Positions 33,244 through 40,733 are shown, counted from the first letter of the stretch. The stretch: 41,178 bases of DNA from JBBSWB01 sp038046465 (GCA_038046465.1 JBBSWB010000055.1:1-41178), one strand, 5' to 3'. A program made the numbers and translations. Notes: generated by a model not told the origin, from the sequence alone.

Positions 33244-33786
33244 TTATAAGTCCTTCCCTGCTTTATGAGTAATATAACAACCGTCTTGGAAAATTCTTCG
33301 GTCACGGTTAGTTACTCGACATAAACTTTCTATTTGCGCTGCAGCTTGTCCGGCTGCTTCTTTGTCTAAACTGCAAATAGTGATTATGTTGCCGTTTATT
33401 TTTACATCCACGTTCTTAACTAAATGAACTTTTCTGGGTACAACTTCTCCCATAAAGTTTTTGATTACAAATTCGCTTCCAGAAACGGAAACGCTCATAG
33501 GAAAATGCCCGGAGCATATTTTTAGTCTATATTCATGAAGTTCTTCTACGCCTTTAACCATGTTGATAATATGGGATTCAAAAGCGCCAATGATTTTTTT
33601 CTCCCGTTTAGTTGCTTGGGGAGCTCTCAAAATAATTTTATTTCCTTCTACAGTTAAAAAAACACCCGGATAGGTAAACTCTCGTTCTAGTTCTCCTTTG
33701 GGGCCTTTTACTTTAAGGACATTATTTTCTAATCTTACACTAATTTTTTCCTTAAGTTCAATTTCCCGAGTTAGGTCTTCTTTCAT
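33244..33786 (-). CDS. rpl6: 50S ribosomal protein uL6
   Basis: 180 residues, normal for archaea. Two similar alpha/beta domains; KVKGPKGELEREF, IIGAFESHIINMVKGVEELH, and near the end RVTNRDRRIFQDGCYITHK, which matches archaeal uL6. It lies near the factor-binding centre of the 50S subunit. 30 nt after rps8. Confidence 0.97.
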   Translation of the reverse strand: MKEDLTREIELKEKISVRLENNVLKVKGPKGELEREFTYPGVFLTVEGNKIILRAPQATKREKKIIGAFESHIINMVKGVEELHEYRLKICSGHFPMSVSVSGSEFVIKNFMGEVVPRKVHLVKNVDVKINGNIITICSLDKEAAGQAAAQIESLCRVTNRDRRIFQDGCYITHKAGKDL

Positions 33787-33816
33787 TTTTATTTTAATTG
33801 TTTTTGATGATAAACT

Positions 33817-34206
33817 CTAATAACAATAAGCTAACAATTTGCCTCCCGTTCCTTTCTCTTTAGCCATGGTGTGGGTGCAAACTCCTTGCGGCGTGGAAAC
33901 AAAGATTAATCCAAAATCCTTTGCCAGCAAATAACGCTTTTCCCATTTTTCAAAATTATTCTTCTTGGTAGAAAACCTAGGCTTAATAACGCCACATTTA
34001 TTCAAGTTTCCCAATAAGTTAACTTTTAATATGCCGCTTTTTCCGTCATTAGTTTCTTCAAATGAACCGATATAATTATTTTCATTCATAAGTACCAGTA
34101 TTTTTTTGACTATTTTAGAGGCGGGCTTAATCAGTACTTCTTTCTTTCCGATTCTTTCCGCATTGAGTATTTTTGTTAATGCGGCCGCCAATGGATCATT
34201 CAACAT
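33817..34206 (-). CDS. rps8: 30S ribosomal protein uS8
   Basis: 129 residues. It has NDPLAAALTKILNAERIGKK, VLMNENNYIGSFEETNDG, and the C-terminal FGLIFVSTPQGVCTHTMAKE (the usual form has STS/TPxGxxTHxxA). It binds 16S rRNA helix 21 and is a primary assembly protein. A GAGGT Shine-Dalgarno lies in the 21-nt gap after rps14. Confidence 0.97.
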   Translation of the reverse strand: MLNDPLAAALTKILNAERIGKKEVLIKPASKIVKKILVLMNENNYIGSFEETNDGKSGILKVNLLGNLNKCGVIKPRFSTKKNNFEKWEKRYLLAKDFGLIFVSTPQGVCTHTMAKEKGTGGKLLAYCY

Positions 34207-34227
34207 TTTTTCATAACCTCGCTATCA

Positions 34228-34458
34228 TTAACTAAATTTCTTAAATCCTAAATCGGGAGCCATTTCCCGGAAACATTGCCTGCATAAATGCAAACCATAT
34301 TTATTGATGTGTCCGCCCATCCGGCCACAGTTTTTACATTTTCTAAGTGCTGTACCACAGGTTCTGGTTTTAGGGCGATTAAATTTGATGAACTTTGCTT
34401 TCTTAATCGGTTTGTGGTCCAGTTGTGTAAATGCTTTTCGATAATCGCTAGTAGTCAT
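34228..34458 (-). CDS. rps14: 30S ribosomal protein uS14 with N-terminal extension
   Basis: 76 residues; usual archaeal uS14 has about 50-56. The C-terminal part has the zinc site CKNC and CRQC, with KYGLHLCRQCFREMAPDLGF. The first about 29 residues are an extra basic extension (KAFTQLDHKPIKKAKFIKF); no other in-frame Met exists, so the extension is probably real. A G-poor spacer of 113 nt lies upstream (34459-34571). Confidence 0.95.
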   Translation of the reverse strand: MTTSDYRKAFTQLDHKPIKKAKFIKFNRPKTRTCGTALRKCKNCGRMGGHINKYGLHLCRQCFREMAPDLGFKKFS

Positions 34459-34571
34459 TTTTCTTCCTTTATTTTTTGATTTGTTTTGTCTTTTTATTTA
34501 ATTTTTATTTGATTTTTTAATTTAAGGCTTTATTTGGTTTTTTATTTGGTATTGATTTATTGAGCATAATC
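34459..34571 (-). other. A-rich, G-poor spacer between rpl5 and rps14
   Basis: 113 nt, A-rich on the coding strand with few G until the purine-rich AAAGGAAGAAAA just before the rps14 ATG, which may serve as a Shine-Dalgarno. Confidence 0.5.
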
Positions 34572-35090
34572 TTATTGTACATTAACCCCTAAACTTTTTA
34601 CAAACAGGATTGCTTCTGCTTTGCTGATTTCATGTTTCCGACCGACTTTGGTTGGTTTAAGTTTTCTCTTTTTAACTCTAAAACCGGGCCGTTCTAAAGT
34701 AATTGCTGCTTCTAAACCCATTATTTTTAATTCCGGATCATATTCTAATCCCTCGATATCAATATATTCCGGGATTCCAAATGAAAAATTACCTTCTTTG
34801 TCAAAATTTTTTGTTAATAAGGTGTTTTCTTTTGCTGCTAATAATCTTTTTAATAATGCGGGACAATTTTCTCGGATGGTTGCTTTACAGCCAATAGCTA
34901 AACCAGGACGTAATCCCCAACCAGGAATTCTTTTCTTAGTGATTGTTTTTACGGGCTTGACCGGAGAAAGCTTTTGTAGTAAAATCAAGGCTTTCTTTAA
35001 CATATCTTCACTTTTGCCTATTCCCACGTTTAAGGTAATCTTTTCTATTCTGATTTCCCGCATGGGATTAGTTTTGTTTTCTTTGGTCAT
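34572..35090 (-). CDS. rpl5: 50S ribosomal protein uL5
   Basis: 172 residues, normal for archaea. NPMREIRIEKITLNVGIGKS, KTITKKRIPGWGLRPGLAIG, LAAKENTLLTKNFDKEGNFS and GIPEYIDIEGLEYDPELKIM are family features. It binds 5S rRNA and contacts the P-site tRNA. 14 nt after rps4e. Confidence 0.97.
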   Translation of the reverse strand: MTKENKTNPMREIRIEKITLNVGIGKSEDMLKKALILLQKLSPVKPVKTITKKRIPGWGLRPGLAIGCKATIRENCPALLKRLLAAKENTLLTKNFDKEGNFSFGIPEYIDIEGLEYDPELKIMGLEAAITLERPGFRVKKRKLKPTKVGRKHEISKAEAILFVKSLGVNVQ

Positions 35091-35104
35091 TTTTTCTTAT
35101 CCGT

Positions 35105-35803
35105 TTATTTCTCTAAGGTTTTTCCTAAGTGTATTTCTGCTTTACTTTCACCGACGACAAAAAAGTATTCTTTGGCCGTATCGATGTCAGTATCTCTAGC
35201 TGAATAAGTTGCTTCTACGCCTTTAACTGTTTTTAAAACCCCGGTATCACCAGCGTGTTTTCCTTTAACTAAAAAGACGTGTGCGCCTTCTTTAAAAGGC
35301 AGGATTTTTTTAATTTCTAATTTAGGTAAACTAAGTATAAAACTATCTCCAACTTTGGCTTTTTTATCAGTAACGATATTCTTGCCATCGTGTAAATTAA
35401 ATTGAAGTTTTCCTCCCCGCAAAACTGTTTTTCCCACTACTTTACTTATTTTGATTTTACTTTCTTCTGCAGAGATTTCAATTAACACTAATCTTCCTTT
35501 AGTATCAACTAATAACCGGTAATTCTTGGAAATAAGTGGAATGGAGATAACATCAAACAAACCTACAATCAACCGATGATCTTTTCTTCTTTTGCCGTCA
35601 ACTAAAACTTCTTGGTTGTTTAAGATTTTTTTGATTTCTCCCGTAGTGGAAGCTATTTTCAGTTTGTCCCTCAAGATAAGACCTAAAGGTAATCCGTTTG
35701 CCAAGGCATGGGCACCAGGATTAGGCCTAATCGTAAATTTATTTTCTTTCCTGTTGATTATCCACGTTTTAGGGGATACTGGTCTTTTCAAGTGATTCTT
35801 CAT
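35105..35803 (-). CDS. rps4e: 30S ribosomal protein eS4 (S4e)
   Basis: 232 residues, normal. Starts HLKRPVSPKTWIINRKENKF, then RPNPGAHALANGLPLGLILR and an S4-like RNA-binding domain (EIKKILNNQEVLVDGKRRKD), a central domain and a KOW motif near the end (FLVKGKHAGDTGVLK). Start codon overlaps the rpl24 stop by 4 nt. Confidence 0.97.
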   Translation of the reverse strand: MKNHLKRPVSPKTWIINRKENKFTIRPNPGAHALANGLPLGLILRDKLKIASTTGEIKKILNNQEVLVDGKRRKDHRLIVGLFDVISIPLISKNYRLLVDTKGRLVLIEISAEESKIKISKVVGKTVLRGGKLQFNLHDGKNIVTDKKAKVGDSFILSLPKLEIKKILPFKEGAHVFLVKGKHAGDTGVLKTVKGVEATYSARDTDIDTAKEYFFVVGESKAEIHLGKTLEK

Positions 35804-36237
35804 TTTTTAGCTTCAACTCCCGTTTTGGTTGCTTTCGGTTCTACTTTCTGATCCTCATGTGTTTTTAATTTCATTTTTCTTTTTTTATCGCTTAAATCTA
35901 AAGTTAAAATCATCAAATTGGATGGAACAAAAGAGGCTAAAACTCGAGTGCCGTCTTTCTTAATGTTGTCTAACCCGGTAATTTGTACTTTTTCTCTTTT
36001 CAAATCAACGTGTTCAATTTTTCCTTCTTTCTTTTTGAATTTTCCCCGTAATACTCTTACTGTGTCATTTTTTCTGATTTGAATATTACGTAGACCATAT
36101 TTTCCCCTCAATTCAGGGGATAAATGAACGTGAACCATTTTCTGCTTAATGTGTAAAGGAGCATTATATTTGTATTTACGTTGTTTGCGCACTTGAGTGC
36201 TCCTCTTCCAGCTCACTGAAAAACTTCTTTTAACCAT
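35800..36237 (-). CDS. rpl24: 50S ribosomal protein uL24
   Basis: 145 residues. The archaeal start (WKRSTQVRKQRKYKYNAPLH), MVHVHLSPELRGKYGLRN and a KOW motif (KNDTVRVLRGKFKKKEGKIE) identify it. A Lys-rich tail follows. It starts 50S assembly and lies near the tunnel exit. 1-nt gap to rpl14, 4-nt overlap with rps4e. Confidence 0.97.
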   Translation of the reverse strand: MVKRSFSVSWKRSTQVRKQRKYKYNAPLHIKQKMVHVHLSPELRGKYGLRNIQIRKNDTVRVLRGKFKKKEGKIEHVDLKREKVQITGLDNIKKDGTRVLASFVPSNLMILTLDLSDKKRKMKLKTHEDQKVEPKATKTGVEAKK

Positions 36238-36238
36238 T

Positions 36239-36640
36239 TTAAATAACCATGTCCGCTACTTTTGCAATTAAAGGCCATCGTTCCGCTACTTCTTTAGCAA
36301 TTGGTCCTTTAAAGATTGTTCCTTTTGGATTTCCTTTGTCATCTTTTAAGACGACAGCAGCATTATCTTCAAATTTGATTCTGGTTCCGTCTGGCCGGCG
36401 GTATTCTTTTTTCTGCCGAACAATTACGGCCATAACTACGGTTTTACGCATTTCTAATTTACCTTTTTTAACTGCAGCCATGACAAAGTCCCCTACACCA
36501 GCTGAAGGAACTCTTCCTTTAACGGTCTTGTGTCCTTTCACGGAAAAGATTTTTATCAATTTAGCACCGCTGTTATCACAGGTAGGCACTAATGCTTCCA
36601 ATACTAATCCTCGGGTGACTCTTGCTTTAACTGCTTTCAT
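36239..36640 (-). CDS. rpl14: 50S ribosomal protein uL14
   Basis: 133 residues. TRGLVLEALVPTCDNSGAKL, the VGDFVMAAVKKGK strand and MAVIVRQKKEYRRPDGTRIK are uL14 signatures. It lies at the subunit interface. Its ATG overlaps the stop of the two-TM gene at 36637 by 4 nt, instead of following rps17 directly as in most archaea. Confidence 0.97.
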   Translation of the reverse strand: MKAVKARVTRGLVLEALVPTCDNSGAKLIKIFSVKGHKTVKGRVPSAGVGDFVMAAVKKGKLEMRKTVVMAVIVRQKKEYRRPDGTRIKFEDNAAVVLKDDKGNPKGTIFKGPIAKEVAERWPLIAKVADMVI

Positions 36641-37095
36641 TGTTTGGGTACCGCCATATAGTTTTGTGCTTTATCGTTCATAGCTTGAACTTGTTTTCTC
36701 GCATACTGGTCTAGTTCTTCATCTTCTCTACGCCCATGTATAACCCTACCAGCTGCCATGATAACCATCATCAAAAGCACGCCTGTGACGCTGCTTCTTA
36801 AATAAGTCTTATTCCTATCCCGATCTTCTATAAATTGTTGATACGCGGAATCATTTTCTAAACCGACTAGTTCTGTTTCTAAACCAGCATATTGCTGTTT
36901 CCATTTTTGGCAGGAAGCCTCGTCATGATTATAAGCACAAGCAGTAAAGGTTTCTGTAAGTTCAGTAAGTGCTTGCTCAATTGGATGCGGCCGATTCATT
37001 TGAGTACCAAAATACATTACTGCACCCCAGCTAGACAAAATGCCAACCACCCCACCGATAGACATTACATTAGCCACTTTCTTGGATATTTTCAT
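36637..37095 (-). CDS. Two-TM hairpin protein, MKIS type, inserted in ribosomal operon
   Basis: 152 residues. TM1 at about 9-29, loop 30-100 with Cys53 and Cys62 (C-x8-C), TM2 at about 100-118, then HGRREDEELDQY and a helical tail. The basic residues after TM2 suggest both ends are cytoplasmic and the Cys loop is outside. Homologous to the protein at 4233-4670: shared MKIS.KVA start, VGIL, MY at the TM1 end, HP, Cys pair, Y..F and R.EEL. It lies between rps17 and rpl14 with ATGA overlaps on both sides, so it is made together with ribosomal proteins. Function unknown. Confidence 0.88.
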   Translation of the reverse strand: MKISKKVANVMSIGGVVGILSSWGAVMYFGTQMNRPHPIEQALTELTETFTACAYNHDEASCQKWKQQYAGLETELVGLENDSAYQQFIEDRDRNKTYLRSSVTGVLLMMVIMAAGRVIHGRREDEELDQYARKQVQAMNDKAQNYMAVPKQ

Positions 37096-37655
37096 TGTTT
37101 ATTCTCCAAATCAGTATTAAGTTTAGTTTCTGGTTTGTTTTCTTCGTCTTCTTTTCTTCGGGAGGGAGTAATGGATAAACTCATTCCAGTTAAAGTCATA
37201 CACAAAAAAAATAAACCTAGTAAAGACTGACTAAGTGCCTTGCTGCGATGATCTACACTCAAAGAATAATAGTTATTATGCATCTCCATCAAGCGCGGTG
37301 TTCCCGACCGGAGATTATCTTGTTGAGACCAATACTGGTGTAGAACTGGCTCAAATTCATCAAAACCAGCACAAAATTTTAATCCGTTTACATTGCGAGG
37401 TTCCAAACGTTTCACCTCGTTACATAACCAAGCAGTAGGATGATTAAAACCGTGAGATTCTAATTCTTTATGATATCTGGACTCTAAGTCGGATAGGCTA
37501 TTTTGAATTTGTTGAAATGTTACATTAATTGCCCCAACATCCTTTTCGTATTCGCGCGCACGTTTCTGATGATACTCACAACTGGCTACAGTACCAACTA
37601 ACCCTAACCCGCTAACAACTGTTATTCCCATTCCGATTTTATTTATTAAACTCAT
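37092..37655 (-). CDS. Two-TM hairpin protein, MSL type, inserted in ribosomal operon
   Basis: 187 residues. TM1 at about 8-26, ending in SCEY (Cys26), a long helical loop (28-122) with Cys78 and Cys95, TM2 at about 123-143, then a charged tail starting SRRKEDEEN. The first 28 residues resemble the protein at 38859-39149 (MSL..., Gly-rich TM, SC.Y after it). Start overlaps the rps17 stop (ATGA, with a GAGGA Shine-Dalgarno just before), and its stop overlaps the next two-TM gene (ATGA). So two such genes stand in tandem inside the operon. Function unknown. Confidence 0.87.
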   Translation of the reverse strand: MSLINKIGMGITVVSGLGLVGTVASCEYHQKRAREYEKDVGAINVTFQQIQNSLSDLESRYHKELESHGFNHPTAWLCNEVKRLEPRNVNGLKFCAGFDEFEPVLHQYWSQQDNLRSGTPRLMEMHNNYYSLSVDHRSKALSQSLLGLFFLCMTLTGMSLSITPSRRKEDEENKPETKLNTDLENKQ

Positions 37656-38053
37656 TGCTCTTCCTCAGTAGTTTTACTTTCTACTTTTTTAACTTCTTTT
37701 ACATTTGCTTTTTTATCTTCAATGATTTGAATAATAACGTGATTTTTAGTTTTGCTGATCGGCCTAGTTCTAGCAACCAAGACAGTTTGACCAACTTGCG
37801 CGTCTAAGCAAGGAGGATTATGCACTCTTAATCTTGATCGTCTGGTTTCGTATCTTTCATATTTAGGCACGTAATAAGAGCGGAACCATTCAATGGTTGC
37901 AGACTTATTGGTGTCTTTCTTAACTACTTTTCCAGTTTGTAATTCTTTCTTTACTGCTAGACCGCCTGTGAAAGGGCAGTTTCGATCATAGTATTGACTA
38001 TCATAAGCTCTCTTTGGAGCGGGTATTCCCAAAACTTCTTTTCGTGTTTCCAT
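37652..38053 (-). CDS. rps17: 30S ribosomal protein uS17
   Basis: 133 residues. The archaeal N-terminus (RNCPFTGGLAVKKELQTGKV) and the OB-fold core (YVPKYERYETRRSRLRVHNP, VGQTVLVARTRPISKTKNHV) are typical. The last about 20 residues are Lys/Glu-rich. A primary 16S rRNA binder. It starts 1 nt after rnp1 and its stop overlaps the start of the first inserted two-TM gene. Confidence 0.97.
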   Translation of the reverse strand: METRKEVLGIPAPKRAYDSQYYDRNCPFTGGLAVKKELQTGKVVKKDTNKSATIEWFRSYYVPKYERYETRRSRLRVHNPPCLDAQVGQTVLVARTRPISKTKNHVIIQIIEDKKANVKEVKKVESKTTEEEQ

Positions 38054-38054
38054 T

Positions 38055-38312
38055 TTATCTTCCTTTTAACCGTTCTTCCGGTCGTTTTATGATTTCTTTA
38101 CCAGAGATTATTTCTCCAGTAGCTGATACTTTGAAAGTGATGGTGTTTTTTAACAAGACCGCGTCTTGTCCATCAGCTTTTTGGATTGTAATGGTTTGTT
38201 TAGTCTCGTCGATTATTTTTCCTTTCATGCCCACTTGGCTAAGATTGGTGGATTGTATGACTTCAATCATTGTTCCAATCAATTCATGAGGAAAAATATT
38301 CCTTTGAACCAT
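38055..38312 (-). CDS. rnp1: RNase P protein component 1 (Rpp29/Pop4)
   Basis: 85 residues, short but complete. FPHELIGTMIEVIQSTN and GMKGKIIDETKQTITIQ are the Sm-like Rpp29 core. It partners with Rpp21 on the RNase P RNA that trims tRNA 5' ends. Its usual place is between uL29/aIF1 and uS17, as here. A GAGGT Shine-Dalgarno at 38319-38323 sits 6 nt before the ATG, directly after a strong hairpin (38325-38345). Confidence 0.93.
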   Translation of the reverse strand: MVQRNIFPHELIGTMIEVIQSTNLSQVGMKGKIIDETKQTITIQKADGQDAVLLKNTITFKVSATGEIISGKEIIKRPEERLKGR

Positions 38313-38324
38313 TTTTCTACCTCA

Positions 38325-38345
38325 CCAAAATCCGCGGGATTTTGA
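38325..38345 (-). promoter_or_regulatory. Hairpin between aIF1 and rnp1, abutting the rnp1 Shine-Dalgarno
   Basis: On the transcript T-CAAAATCC, loop CGC, GGATTTTG-G: eight perfect pairs plus a T-G wobble, filling almost the whole 38-nt gap. One base later comes the GAGGT Shine-Dalgarno. It could be a translational operator, an RNase site or a pausing site; no T-run follows, so it is not a simple terminator. Confidence 0.6.
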
Positions 38346-38350
38346 TGCTT

Positions 38351-38656
38351 TTACTCAACCTCAATGGTTTCTTCCGGAAACCCCAGTTCGATTAAGACCG
38401 GCTTCATTCTGGATTTGTGATCGCCTTGAAGTTCGATTTGTCCACTTTTGGCCGTTCCGCCGCAAGCAAACTTATTTTTCAACTTCTTGAATATTTCTTC
38501 AATATTCGCTTCTTTCTCAACGCCTTGGATAATCGTATACTTTTTTCCAAACTTTCTTTTTTCGACTTTTACGATTATTTTTTGCTGCTCACGGGCAATG
38601 GCCTCACAGACACATAAATCCTGAGGCAATCCGCATTGATTACATACGTCAACCAT
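38351..38656 (-). CDS. Translation initiation factor aIF1 (SUI1)
   Basis: 101 residues. It has a short Cys-containing start (CNQCGLPQDLCVC), which may bind zinc, then the SUI1 core: VEKRKFGKKYTIIQGVE, LKNKFACGGTAKSGQIELQG, LIELGFPEETIEV. It checks start-codon choice on the 30S subunit. 11 nt after rpl29, where many archaea also keep it. A GAGGT sits just inside the rpl29 end. Confidence 0.95.
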   Translation of the reverse strand: MVDVCNQCGLPQDLCVCEAIAREQQKIIVKVEKRKFGKKYTIIQGVEKEANIEEIFKKLKNKFACGGTAKSGQIELQGDHKSRMKPVLIELGFPEETIEVE

Positions 38657-38667
38657 CTTTTTAGATT

Positions 38668-38862
38668 CTATACCTCTTTCTCTGCCAGGAAAGTTAAAAC
38701 CCTGGCAATGCTTTTTTTAGTTTGTTTTAATTTACCGGCACTACTAGCACCAGTTCCGGTAGCTACTTGAACATTTAATTTTAAGAGTTCCTTTTTAAAT
38801 TCTTTTAATCTTTCTTGTAATTCTTCTGAATTCAGCTGTTTAAGCTCTTTGGAAATTTTCAT
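38668..38862 (-). CDS. rpl29: 50S ribosomal protein uL29
   Basis: 64 residues, normal. Two helices: LKQLNSEELQERLKEFKKEL and a second after the GTGASSAGKLKQTKKSIARV segment. Lies near the tunnel exit where SRP and the Sec channel dock. Its ATG overlaps the stop of the inserted two-TM gene (ATGA), rather than that of rps3. Confidence 0.96.
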   Translation of the reverse strand: MKISKELKQLNSEELQERLKEFKKELLKLNVQVATGTGASSAGKLKQTKKSIARVLTFLAEKEV

Positions 38863-39149
38863 TGTGATGGTGAACCTCTTTCCCTAATTTTGTATCCAGC
38901 ATACGCCAGAGCTAATCCTGCTAATCCCAAACCAGCCCAACTTGCTACTTTTTTATTCTGCTCAGCTACCTGTAATTGAGTTTTATCGCAATAGGGTTTA
39001 CTATTCAATCCTCGGTTACACTCTATCTGGGCATATAACAAAGGTTCATAATCAGCAGAATAATTACAGCTTTGGGCTAATCCCGCAAACCCAGCAATAC
39101 CACCACCAACCAAAAGTCCCGTACCGACAATATTATGTACTAAGCTCAT
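38859..39149 (-). CDS. Small two-TM hairpin protein, MSL type, between uS3 and uL29
   Basis: 96 residues. A Gly-rich TM1 (about 5-26), a loop with Cys28, Cys44 and Cys54 (the last two C-x9-C as in the 4233 protein), TM2 at about 69-86 and a short basic end (KIRERG). The N-terminal segment resembles that of the 187-residue protein at 37092 (MSL start, SCNY against SCEY). The start overlaps the rps3 stop and the stop overlaps the rpl29 start, both ATGA; a GAGGT Shine-Dalgarno lies in the rps3 end. Function unknown. Confidence 0.85.
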   Translation of the reverse strand: MSLVHNIVGTGLLVGGGIAGFAGLAQSCNYSADYEPLLYAQIECNRGLNSKPYCDKTQLQVAEQNKKVASWAGLGLAGLALAYAGYKIRERGSPSQ

Positions 39150-39982
39150 TCTTTTACCTCGGTAGTTTCTTCAGTAGCTTTACTCTCTTCTAATTTAGGT
39201 GATTCTTCGGCTGGTGCCACTAATTTTGATTCAACTTTAACGGTCTCATCTGGAACTTTTTCTTTTGATTCTTCGGTTTTAACTTCAGCTTTCTTTTTAG
39301 TAGCCCTTTTCTTAGGTGCTGCTTTCTTTTTTACTGATTTTTTCTTGGATTCAGATTCATCAATTTCTTCAATAATTTTGGTAGGCTCTGCTAATATATT
39401 AACTCGATCAGGCAGTAATAAATCTGCAGGCATGATGGAAACTTTAACCCCAATAATTCCGCTTTTTAACAAAGCAGATTTTTTGGCCGTTCGTACGCCA
39501 GTGATAGCGATGTCCCCGCATTTTTTTAAATACCCCATATAAAATCGCCAACTTTTAGCTCGAGCACCAGGGATTTTTCCGGAAATGAATATTTCTACAC
39601 CTAAAGCTCCAGCAGCGATAACGCTTTCTAACATTTTATGTCCAATCCCTTTAAATCGGGCTGAACCAAATCGTTCCAGTGAAGAAACAATCCGTTCAGC
39701 AACCACATTTGCATCCAGGAAAGGATTTCTGATTTCTTCAATTTCTATCTGGGGATTTTCTAATTCAAATTTGCTTTTGAGTACTTTAGTAAGTGCTCGG
39801 ATATTGGAACCTTTTGAACCAACAATTAAGCTTGGTCGACTAGTATGGATTACTAATTTTTCACCTAAAGGAATCTTCTTTAGCTTGATGCTGGAGATAC
39901 CTACTCCTCCTAAAGTTGTTTCTACATATTTCTGAATGTAATATTCTTTAGTTTTTTGGGCAATAAATTTTCGTTCAATCAT
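39146..39982 (-). CDS. rps3: 30S ribosomal protein uS3 with charged tail
   Basis: 278 residues. The KH domain (GEKLVIHTSRPSLIVGSKGS) and the C-terminal domain (GKIPGARAKSWRFYMGYLKK) are intact. The last about 75 residues are Lys/Glu/Val/Pro-rich and of low complexity. It lies at the mRNA entry site. 4-nt overlap with rpl22 and with the two-TM gene. Confidence 0.97.
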   Translation of the reverse strand: MIERKFIAQKTKEYYIQKYVETTLGGVGISSIKLKKIPLGEKLVIHTSRPSLIVGSKGSNIRALTKVLKSKFELENPQIEIEEIRNPFLDANVVAERIVSSLERFGSARFKGIGHKMLESVIAAGALGVEIFISGKIPGARAKSWRFYMGYLKKCGDIAITGVRTAKKSALLKSGIIGVKVSIMPADLLLPDRVNILAEPTKIIEEIDESESKKKSVKKKAAPKKRATKKKAEVKTEESKEKVPDETVKVESKLVAPAEESPKLEESKATEETTEVKE

Positions 39983-40728
39983 GCTTTACCCCCTTTCTGC
40001 CGTAAGGTCCCTTTTTTTTGTAATTCTTCGTATAATTGAGATACTTCTTCTGTAGATTTACGTTCGATTTCTTCTTTCTTTAATCGGGCTGCTTTTTCTT
40101 GTGCTCTTCGCAGTAATTCTGCAGATGATATTTCTTTGACTTCTGGTTTGGATAAGGATTCTTTAACAATTTTTTTCTCGACTACTGCTGGGCTGGCAGG
40201 TTGTTTATTTTCTTTGTGCTCTGATTTAGCCACTTCAGTTTTAACTTCTTTTTTTGCTGCTGCAACTTCAGTTGCTTTAGCTTGTTTCTCTAATTTTGCT
40301 TTTCTGCCTTCTTTAACTTCTATTTCTACATGGCTTCTTTTAGTGGCAGTTCTGCGTCTTCCGCCAGTTAGGGGAATTGAAGCTTTATTAGCAATGATTT
40401 TAGTAATCTTCAAATCAGAAGCATTTAAGCCTTTAACTAAAGCATTAGCTTCTACTGATTTGACTAAAGCTAAGAGTTCTTTAGCAGCTTTCTGCGGAAA
40501 TCTTCCCGCGGCCATTCCTGCTTTATGTCCGGTATCTTTGTAAAATTTCTTGAAAGGAACTGCTCTCTTTAAATCGGCTACTTCTTCTAAAAATCTCTTT
40601 GCATAAGCAGTATTCTTATAACGCAAAGCCCGGCAGATTTCAATACAGTGCTTGGTTGAAACCGGGATATCCAGAGCTCTAGCTACCGCAAAATGTCCTG
40701 GATTCAGTTTGTTATTTTTTGTAGCCAT
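39979..40728 (-). CDS. rpl22: 50S ribosomal protein uL22 with charged tail
   Basis: 249 residues; the core is about 145 (NPGHFAVARALDIPVSTKHC, KRFLEEVADLKRAVPFKKFY, FPQKAAKELLALVKSVEANA, TGGRRRTATKRSHVEIEVKE). A tail of about 100 residues rich in Lys, Glu and Ala follows, longer than in most archaea. It lines the exit tunnel. 5 nt after rps19, 4-nt overlap with rps3. Confidence 0.97.
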   Translation of the reverse strand: MATKNNKLNPGHFAVARALDIPVSTKHCIEICRALRYKNTAYAKRFLEEVADLKRAVPFKKFYKDTGHKAGMAAGRFPQKAAKELLALVKSVEANALVKGLNASDLKITKIIANKASIPLTGGRRRTATKRSHVEIEVKEGRKAKLEKQAKATEVAAAKKEVKTEVAKSEHKENKQPASPAVVEKKIVKESLSKPEVKEISSAELLRRAQEKAARLKKEEIERKSTEEVSQLYEELQKKGTLRQKGGKA

Positions 40729-40733
40729 TAGGT

